From contig CAYQAJ010000178.1 of NCBI GenBank assembly GCA_964415245.1, positions 1 through 10,692 of the forward strand: a stretch of 10,692 nucleotides of DNA, given 5' to 3'. Below the pieces are notes generated by a model. It made no database searches. It saw only the letters and a program-made list of their open reading frames with translations, and was not told the origin of the DNA. The DNA is from CAYQAJ01 sp964415245. Lineage in GTDB: Bacteria; Planctomycetota; Planctomycetia; Pirellulales; Pirellulaceae. How positions within the stretch are numbered: the first letter of the stretch is position 1; each line of letters starts with the position of its first letter. Shown here piece after piece: positions 6,265-10,692 of the stretch. Made by a program: the position numbers and the translations under genes.

Positions 6265-7395
6265 CTATTCCGCCTTGGGGCGGCAGTACGATAGCGCCAA
6301 CAGCGCGTAACCGGTGGCGAGATTCGAGTCGCCTTCGAGCCAGCGCGAGTTGGTGTTGACCCAGGATCCGTCGTCGCTCTGCCGACGCGCTAACTCCTCG
6401 ACCAGCTCGGCACGCCAGTTGTGCTTGTTCCCCTGTTCGTCGACGACTACGTCCTCGCCCATGGCGTCGAGCGCCTTGGCGAAGGTGTGATAGTAGTAGT
6501 ACAGACCGGAGTCGCCCATGCCGGGATTCGATGTCAGGTCGTAATGCTTTGCGATCCACTCGACAGCACCCTTTACGCGCGGGTCGTCCTCCTTCACACC
6601 GGCGTAAATCATGCTTTTGAGACCGGCGTAGGTCATCGAAGCGTAGCTCCGCAGCCCGCCATTCTCGGTCGGGCCAGCCTCACTCACGCCGCCGGCAGCG
6701 GGGGTGTAATAGAAGCCGCCGTCGGGATTCTTGGCAGCAAAGGGCGTGGTGTTGTGCTCGGTTTCCAGGTTCTGGCAACGCGACACAAAGATGAGCGCCC
6801 GCTGGATCGCCTCGCTGTCGGCATCGTTGCCCACGGCAACGAGGGCGTCGACCATGAACGACGTGTTCGATAGATCGGGCCGCTTGTGGCGACCATAACC
6901 GCCGCCGCCGTACTCCATGTCGGTGCGCGTCTTTCCTTCGCCCTCATCCCACTGCATCCCATTGACGAACGCCTCTGCCGCCTTGAGCAGGTCCGCGTAC
7001 CGGCCATCGCCGTTGGCCTCGGCGAAACACATCATGGCCAGGCAGGTTTCGTAGTTGCGGTAATTGGACCCTTCCTGGTAGATGCCACCGTCGTCGCGGA
7101 TGAACCCCTTCAGGAACTTGAGGCTCTTGGAAACGATGGGGTCGTCGGCAGAGCGCCCGCTACGCAGCAAAGAGGTCGTAATCAGCGCCGTGACGCCGGG
7201 TCCCGAAGCGGAGCTGAACGAGCCGTCGTCGGCCTGTCCCTTGGTTGAAAGGAAGCTCACTCCCTTACTCACCAATTCTTCCACCTGGCGCTGGTCGACT
7301 TTCGACGGTTCCTGCGCACCGGCCGACGCCGACAGAAACGTGGCAGCACACGCAACGGCGACTCCCATCAGGCAACGACAAATCGAACGTGCCAT
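6265..7395 (-). CDS. Exported prenyltransferase/squalene-oxidase repeat protein (alpha/alpha toroid)
   Basis: 376 residues. A signal peptide covers about residues 1-27 (basic MARSICR, a hydrophobic core, SASAGA before QE), so the mature protein should be in the periplasm or outside. The rest consists of repeats typical of the squalene-cyclase/prenyltransferase alpha/alpha barrel: QADDGSF (54-60), DDGGIYQ (101-107), GGGGYGRH (163-170), NPDGGFYY (213-220), MTYAGLKSMIYAGV (244-257), RQSDDGSWVN (338-347) and ATGYALLALSY (360-370). The acidic DxDD catalytic motif of hopene/squalene cyclases is absent. The protein is also much shorter than a cyclase (roughly 630 residues), so a cyclase reaction is unlikely; a binding or polysaccharide-related role is conceivable but unproven. 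The ATG at 7395 has GAGG close by (2 bases) and AGGGA further off. It converges with the gene at 5688-6191; 73 bases separate the stops, without a clear terminator. Confidence 0.85.
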   Translation of the reverse strand: MARSICRCLMGVAVACAATFLSASAGAQEPSKVDQRQVEELVSKGVSFLSTKGQADDGSFSSASGPGVTALITTSLLRSGRSADDPIVSKSLKFLKGFIRDDGGIYQEGSNYRNYETCLAMMCFAEANGDGRYADLLKAAEAFVNGMQWDEGEGKTRTDMEYGGGGYGRHKRPDLSNTSFMVDALVAVGNDADSEAIQRALIFVSRCQNLETEHNTTPFAAKNPDGGFYYTPAAGGVSEAGPTENGGLRSYASMTYAGLKSMIYAGVKEDDPRVKGAVEWIAKHYDLTSNPGMGDSGLYYYYHTFAKALDAMGEDVVVDEQGNKHNWRAELVEELARRQSDDGSWVNTNSRWLEGDSNLATGYALLALSYCRPKAE

Positions 7396-7470
7396 GGCCT
7401 CAATTCCCTAATTTGAACAATTCCGCATTTCCCCTTTGCTTTTTCAGTCTTGGCCAGCCGTACGGCGGCG

Positions 7471-7525
7471 GGCACAAAGGGCATCAGCCCCCATCTGGCT
7501 AGGTCACACGCTGGATGCGGCACCC
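7471..7525. repeat. 55-base direct repeat, left copy (abuts gap 2)
   Basis: Begins GGCACAAAGGGC and ends GATGCGGCACCC directly at the first N. It is identical over all 55 bases to 7626-7680. It may be a k-mer overlap of two contig ends or a true repeat. Confidence 0.9.
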
Positions 7526-7625
7526 NNNNNNNNNNNNNNNNNNNNNNNNNNNNNNNNNNNNNNNNNNNNNNNNNNNNNNNNNNNNNNNNNNNNNNNNNNN
7601 NNNNNNNNNNNNNNNNNNNNNNNNN
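7526..7625. other. Scaffold gap 2 (100 N)
   Basis: Exactly 100 N between the two identical 55-base copies, so the real size is unknown. If the copies are the same molecule sequenced at two contig ends, the real gap is absent and one copy is superfluous. Confidence 0.95.
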
Positions 7626-7680
7626 GGCACAAAGGGCATCAGCCCCCATCTGGCTAGGTCACACGCTGGATGCGGCACCC
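7626..7680. repeat. 55-base direct repeat, right copy (abuts gap 2)
   Basis: Identical to 7471-7525; begins at the first base after the gap. The bases beyond each copy differ (CGGCGGC before the left copy, AGGCCGGG after the right copy), as expected for either explanation. Confidence 0.9.
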
Positions 7681-7684
7681 AGGC

Positions 7685-7740
7685 CGGGCCACAGCGTCGG
7701 ACCGCGCTACCACTCTATTGTAGCGGCCGGCTGTGGGCCG
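7685..7740. repeat. Imperfect inverted repeat (stem-loop) downstream of groES
   Basis: CCACAGC (7689-7695) pairs with GCTGTGG (7730-7736), CGG (7698-7700) with CCG (7727-7729) and CGCTA (7705-7709) with TAGCG (7721-7725) around an 11-base loop. Three more pairs extend the base beyond one mismatch. No T-run follows on either strand, so it is not a classic intrinsic terminator. It may form the 3' structure of the groES message. The loop also holds a TACAAT on the minus strand without a good -35. Confidence 0.45.
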
Positions 7741-7866
7741 CGAAACTGCGCACGGCCGGCTCCCAGGTACCGGCGAAACCGCCAGCGACCCGGGTGGTCT
7801 CGGCAGACCTCGGCGCTCCTAGGTCCGTCCGTGGGCGGCCCATCGCGGGGCAACCTTGGCGGCCGG

Positions 7867-8154
7867 TCAGGAAAGCACCGCCAGGATATCGTCTTCGCTG
7901 ACGATCAGTAGCTTCTCGCCGTCTACCTCCACCTCCGCACCACTGTACTTCTGGTACAGCACACGGTCGCCTTCCCCTACCTGGTGGGACGCACGACCGC
8001 CATCGCGAAGCAAGCGTCCGTCGCCTACCGAAAGCACCTTGCCTTCCTGAGACTTTTCTCGACCCGCTTCGGGCAGGATGATGCCGCCCGAAGTCTTGTC
8101 CTCGGCCTGCACCGGCCGGATCACGACCTTGTCGCCCAGGGGAACCACTCTCAT
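7867..8154 (-). CDS. groES: Co-chaperonin GroES (10 kDa chaperonin)
   Basis: 95 residues, the usual length. GroES forms the seven-membered lid of the GroEL folding chamber in the cytosol. The family pattern is complete: VVPLGDKVVIRPVQAE at the start, then the mobile loop EDKTSGGIILPEAGREKSQ with its hydrophobic IIL that docks to GroEL, EGKVLSVGDGR, GDRVLYQKYSGAEVEVDGEKLLIVSEDDILAVL at the end. The ATG at 8154 has AGG about 8 bases upstream. No groEL lies on either side: downstream is the non-coding region with gap 2, upstream the divergent coiled-coil gene. GroEL must therefore be encoded elsewhere, and this may be one of several groES copies. No CIRCE inverted repeat (TTAGCACTC-N9-GAGTGCTAA) is visible upstream. 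Confidence 0.95.
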   Translation of the reverse strand: MRVVPLGDKVVIRPVQAEDKTSGGIILPEAGREKSQEGKVLSVGDGRLLRDGGRASHQVGEGDRVLYQKYSGAEVEVDGEKLLIVSEDDILAVLS

Positions 8155-8238
8155 GTTGCAACCTGCCTTGACGGCGTGCGAGGACGATCAAAACGAGAAC
8201 CAGCCGCCGTGCTCCCCTTGGGCTTCCAGGCCGACGTG

Positions 8239-8267
8239 ATTCTCTCACGCTCCGGGTGCTCGTTCAA
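8239..8267 (-). promoter_or_regulatory. Candidate groES promoter
   Basis: On the minus strand TTGAAC (8267-8262), a 17-base spacer and GAGAAT (8244-8239); each box has 4 of 6 consensus bases. The preceding C gives CTTGAA, like the -35 of heat-shock sigma-32 promoters, but no CCCCAT-type -10 follows at 13-15 bases. Transcription would start near 8232, leaving a leader of about 78 bases. Confidence 0.4.
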
Positions 8268-8310
8268 GTGACAGCATCGTCCGCGATGTGGCGGCATCGC
8301 TGGCGTAGCG

Positions 8311-8336
8311 GGCCACGGAGGCCGCGCCCCGTGGCC
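8311..8336. repeat. Perfect 8-bp inverted repeat in the groES/coiled-coil divergent region
   Basis: GGCCACGG and CCGTGGCC enclose a 10-base loop. It lies upstream of both divergent genes, so it is not a terminator for either. A regulator site or an RNA hairpin is possible; in GC-rich DNA, chance cannot be excluded. Confidence 0.4.
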
Positions 8337-8555
8337 GATTTCGTCATTTCGGGCGGCCCGGTCCTGCATTTCATTTCAACTCGCGCCGGCGGCGTGCCGA
8401 TTTTAGAAGCTGGATAAGGTGCACCGTTTCTGCCGGTTATCGGGATCGGCCAGCCCCCCAACAAGCCTGGTGAGGGCGGATTGCTAGCGCTGTGTCCGCG
8501 CTGGAATCGCGCCGCCAGAGTCCCGTCCCATCGCGCAGCGGGCTTGGATCAAGCC

Positions 8556-9878
8556 ATGTCGGATAAAACGACTACCTCGCAGCACGTTGCCGGGGGCCCC
8601 GTCCGTGGCGGTCCGATCGCCACGACGCGGGTCGATGCACCGCATGCGCCCCCCGCGCCGCCGGAGCATGCGTTTCCGGACGACCCGGCTGAGTGGTCGC
8701 CCGCGCCCGGCGTCGATGCGTCGGCGGTCGAAAACGCCGAACAGATGTTCATTCAGGCGGGCCAGCTCGCGGCCCTGTTGCAGCGCCGGCAGCGCGAGCT
8801 CGACCGGCGGGAGGCCCAGCTTCACGCGCGATCGGCCCGGCTCGAGGAAGAGGTACGCGAGCTGCGCCTGTGGCATCACGAGAAGGAGGCCGAACTGACG
8901 GACCGCCAGCGAGTGCTCGACGAGCAAGACGCGGCGCTCCAAAAGCGCGCGGCGGCCGCCGAGGCGGCGGAGACGAGACGGCGGCAAATCGAACAGCAAT
9001 GGGGCGAGCGGGAACGACAGCTCGACCGGCAACAGAAAGAGTTCGAACGGCAGCACGCCGGGACACTCGGGCTCCAGAAACAGCTCGAGCGTGCGCAGCA
9101 GGCCCTTGTGCAGCAAACGGGCGAACTGGAACATCAGCGCCGTGCCTTCGAGGAAAAGGCGCGGCAGTTCGCCGAGGGATCGAAGTCGTCGCGGCAGTGC
9201 CTGCTCGAAGCCGAGAAGACGCTGCGCGAGCAGCACGAGAAAGCCGAGAACGAGCGCCGCGCGCTGTCCGCCGAAAAGGAGCAGCTTCTCGAGCGAGCTC
9301 GGGTCGAGCACGCCGCAGTCTTCAGGCAGCAACAGCAGCACGAAACCGAGCTGGAGATCAAACGCGAGCAGCTTGTCCGACGCAGCGAGCAATTGCGCCG
9401 CCGCTCGGCCGCGCTCGATCAGCTCGAACAGGATATCGGCCGCCGCCATCGCGAGACGCTGGAAGCTCGATTGGCCGCCGAACAGCTCAACCAGCGGCTA
9501 CGCGGCGATGCGGAATCCGAAGAGGTCCAGCGCTACGAGCGCGAAATCGACGACGCAATCCGCCAGTCGTACGAGCACCTGGAAGCCCGGCGCGTGCAGC
9601 AGCGCGCCGAGCTAGCCGAGGCGGCGGCCCAGCTCGACATGCGACTCGACGAGCTCGAACCAAGGCGCCGCGAATTGGCAGCCTGGCTCGCCCAGCAATC
9701 GCGGCAGCTCGACGATCGCCGCGAGCAATGCGCCCGGCAGCAGAGAGAATTGGACGAACGCCTGCGACAATGCGTCGAGCGCGAAGCCGCCTGGCGCCGG
9801 GAGCGGGGCGAACTCATTGCCCAGGTTCGCCGCCTCGAAGCGACGGTCGAATCGGCGAAAGTGCCGGGCGCCACATAG
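8556..9878 (+). CDS. Long coiled-coil protein of unknown function
   Basis: 440 residues from the ATG at 8556 (MSDKTTTSQHV). Residues 1-55 are rich in Pro, Ala and Gly and probably disordered. About residues 56-435 are almost continuous heptad-like helix dominated by Glu, Arg, Gln, Ala and Leu, with repeated variants of RQRELDRREAQL, RERQLDRQQKEFERQ and RQQRELDERLRQ. Only short breaks occur, near HAGTLG (168-173) and GSKSSRQC (208-215). No signal peptide, membrane span, ATPase motif (Walker A) or SMC head is seen, so it is probably a cytosolic rod or scaffold. A longer form from a TTG at 8481 has a well-placed GAGG 5 bases upstream, but its extra 25 residues are Arg-rich and unlike a protein start; ATG is preferred with moderate certainty. 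It is divergent from groES. Similarity to myosin or SMC proteins in searches would be compositional. Confidence 0.8.
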   Translation: MSDKTTTSQHVAGGPVRGGPIATTRVDAPHAPPAPPEHAFPDDPAEWSPAPGVDASAVENAEQMFIQAGQLAALLQRRQRELDRREAQLHARSARLEEEVRELRLWHHEKEAELTDRQRVLDEQDAALQKRAAAAEAAETRRRQIEQQWGERERQLDRQQKEFERQHAGTLGLQKQLERAQQALVQQTGELEHQRRAFEEKARQFAEGSKSSRQCLLEAEKTLREQHEKAENERRALSAEKEQLLERARVEHAAVFRQQQQHETELEIKREQLVRRSEQLRRRSAALDQLEQDIGRRHRETLEARLAAEQLNQRLRGDAESEEVQRYEREIDDAIRQSYEHLEARRVQQRAELAEAAAQLDMRLDELEPRRRELAAWLAQQSRQLDDRREQCARQQRELDERLRQCVEREAAWRRERGELIAQVRRLEATVESAKVPGAT

Positions 9879-9982
9879 GACCGGATTCGCGCTCGCGGTG
9901 GGCGCGGAACCGCTCCTGCGGCACTCGATCTCGCAACAGGCCGACTCTCGTGACGCGGTCGGGGGCGCCGCCGATCGGAACG

Positions 9983-10019
9983 AAAAAGGGCGCCCCTTCT
10001 CGCGAAAGAAAGGACGCCC
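9983..10019 (-). terminator. Intrinsic terminator of the Met/Gly-rich protein gene
   Basis: On the minus strand, GGGCG (10019-10015) pairs with CGCCC (9992-9988), supported by CCTT/AAGG pairing inside the stem. Five T follow immediately (9987-9983). It lies about 50 bases after the TAA at 10067. On the plus strand no T-run follows, so it should not serve the convergent coiled-coil gene. Confidence 0.7.
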
Positions 10020-10066
10020 AGGATTCGTGGTTCGTCGATCGCCTTCGTCGAATCGCGACGAGCTTC

Positions 10067-10692
10067 TTATTGCTGATCGACCTGAGCGGTTTCACCGGGA
10101 CTGGGAGACGCGGGAGTCGCATTCTCCTTCGCCTCCTCGGCGCGCACGTTCGCGACCCTTGCGGCGCGAAGAGCCAACATCAACTCCGGCCGCGAGAACC
10201 ACTTCTCCACGGTGCCGTTGAGGTGAACCGCGCGATCCTTGGCGGCCAGCTCTTCCCATGTCAAGTCGTTGGCGATGTGCCAGGCGGCTGCCTGCGCCGT
10301 GTTTTGCGGAATCTCGCCGCGACCGAGCATCTTGCAAACCTCCACGACTTCGGCGTTCTTCGTGAACGAATCGATGGGAATCAAAGCGTAAGCAACGTTG
10401 GGCGAGGGATCGCGCTTGCCGTGTTCGAGGCAAACGGCGTCGATCTTGAATCGGCGAATGCGGTCGGGCGCTACGTTCATGAATCCGCCGCCGAACCCGC
10501 CGCCGCCCATGCCACCCATGCCCATGCCACCCATGCCCATGCCACCCATGCCACCCATGCCACCCATCATGCCGCCCATGCCGCCCATACCCATGCCCAT
10601 TCCCATGCCGCCCCCCATCCCCATGCCGCCCATGCCTCCGTAGCCACCCATGCTGCTCTGGATCGGCAGCACCAGGTCGGCCACCGGATAGA
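10067..10692 (-). CDS. Conserved protein with Met/Gly-rich tract, C-terminal part (5' truncated)
   Basis: The frame is open to the window edge (Tyr-Pro before Val), so the N-terminus lies outside; a GTG at 10684 is probably internal. 207 residues are visible. They begin YPVADLVLPI, a motif I associate with planctomycete exported or secretin-like proteins from memory. Next is a 57-residue tract of 36 Gly, 18 Met, 2 Phe and 1 Tyr (10481-10651). A folded domain follows: FKIDAVCLEHGKRDPSP, AYALIPIDSF, VCKMLGRGEIPQNTAQAAAW and HIANDLTWEELAAKD, then a charged Ala/Glu-rich tail ending VDQQ. The CLEHGK-DP and AAWHIAND-W-ELA blocks look conserved, but I cannot name the family or function. Met/Gly repeats may be a flexible linker; metal binding or phase separation are speculation. 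A clear intrinsic terminator follows. Confidence 0.75.
   Translation of the reverse strand, partial: YPVADLVLPIQSSMGGYGGMGGMGMGGGMGMGMGMGGMGGMMGGMGGMGGMGMGGMGMGGMGGGGFGGGFMNVAPDRIRRFKIDAVCLEHGKRDPSPNVAYALIPIDSFTKNAEVVEVCKMLGRGEIPQNTAQAAAWHIANDLTWEELAAKDRAVHLNGTVEKWFSRPELMLALRAARVANVRAEEAKENATPASPSPGETAQVDQQ
10481..10651 (-). repeat. Met/Gly-coding low-complexity repeat
   Basis: Degenerate short repeats of ATGGGTGGC/ATGGGC type on the minus strand, with a locally near-perfect 15-base period around 10507-10545. They encode runs such as GGMGMGGMGMGG. The simple structure should be prone to length change by slippage. On the plus strand it would read as Pro/Met repeats, which is a shadow. Confidence 0.85.

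Larger units (their letters stand above)
7396..7866. other. Intergenic region with gap 2 and 55-base identical flanks
   Basis: 471 bases between the start of the toroid-protein gene and the end of groES, both on the minus strand. It contains the scaffold gap, the two 55-base copies and a stem-loop at 7685-7740. The part next to the toroid gene (about 7400-7450) is richer in A and T than the surroundings. Open frames running through the N are artefacts. Confidence 0.55.
8155..8555. other. Divergent intergenic region between groES and the coiled-coil gene
   Basis: About 400 bases (326 if the coiled-coil gene starts at 8481). It holds a candidate groES promoter and two hairpins: CATCG/CGATG at 8275-8288 and the stronger one at 8311-8336. 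No convincing promoter for the plus-strand gene and no RNA gene seen. Confidence 0.5.

Noticed and set aside
7368..7649. 93-residue minus-strand frame through gap 2
   Set aside because: Built across N of unknown length and overlapping the start of the toroid gene; not a supportable protein.
7471..7680. CRISPR array
   Set aside because: Only two copies, 55 bases each and therefore long for a CRISPR repeat, with no readable spacer between them and no cas gene.
8155..8480. CIRCE element upstream of groES
   Set aside because: No TTAGCACTC-N9-GAGTGCTAA or near match; the inverted repeats present have other sequences.
8484..9449. 321-residue Leu-rich open frame on the minus strand
   Set aside because: Mirror of the coiled-coil gene: GAG- and CAG-rich codons read as Leu on the other strand. 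No start context or known motif.
10398..10643. Pro/Met-rich small protein on the plus strand
   Set aside because: It is the complement of the Met/Gly tract; the minus frame has a conserved domain and a terminator, the plus frame neither.
1..10692. Defence system, prophage, insertion sequence or biosynthetic cluster
   Set aside because: No nuclease-helicase sets, transposase, integrase, phage structural gene or synthase modules; all identified genes look chromosomal.

Overview
The window looks like a GC-rich draft (probably metagenome-assembled) contig of a planctomycete, most likely of the Pirellula type. Three things suggest this. The first is a C-terminal haem-binding domain of the Pirellula/Verrucomicrobium type at the left edge. 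The second is a set of small or unnamed conserved proteins with planctomycete-like motifs. The third is a secreted squalene-cyclase-repeat protein. The assignment rests on recognising families by eye, not on a search. Two runs of exactly 100 N (3150-3249 and 7526-7625) are scaffold gaps; reading frames show that the first is not really 100 bases long.

Layout, left to right. (1) 1-381 (+): the end of a c-type cytochrome-domain protein, cut by the window edge. It converges with (2) 396-1475 (-): a LOG-family (lysine-decarboxylase-like fold) protein with a long C-terminal extension. (3) 1835-2077 (-): an unnamed 80-residue acidic protein with a strong ribosome binding site. (4) 2513-5688 (+): tex, an S1-domain RNA-binding transcription accessory protein, interrupted by gap 1 and carrying two long low-complexity insertions. 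A good sigma-70-type promoter lies about 90 bases upstream. (5) 5688-6191 (+): an unnamed protein of about 161-167 residues whose first possible ATG overlaps the tex stop (TGATG), probably co-transcribed with tex. (6) 6265-7395 (-): an exported alpha/alpha-toroid protein of the prenyltransferase/squalene-oxidase repeat type. (7) 7396-7866: a non-coding stretch with gap 2, whose two sides carry an identical 55-base sequence. (8) 7867-8154 (-): groES, with no groEL beside it. (9) 8556-9878 (+): an almost wholly coiled-coil protein, divergent from groES. (10) 10067-10692 (-): the C-terminal part of an unnamed protein with a 57-residue tract of almost only Met and Gly, followed by a convincing intrinsic terminator.

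The genes read as chromosomal core or lineage-specific genes, not as an accessory island. I see no transposase, integrase, phage gene, CRISPR array, tRNA or rRNA, and no defence or biosynthetic cluster. The clearest functional unit is tex plus its overlapping downstream gene. The points most worth a second look are the Met/Gly tract, the 55-base flanks of gap 2, the tex insertions with gap 1, and the lineage-specific proteins without a known role.
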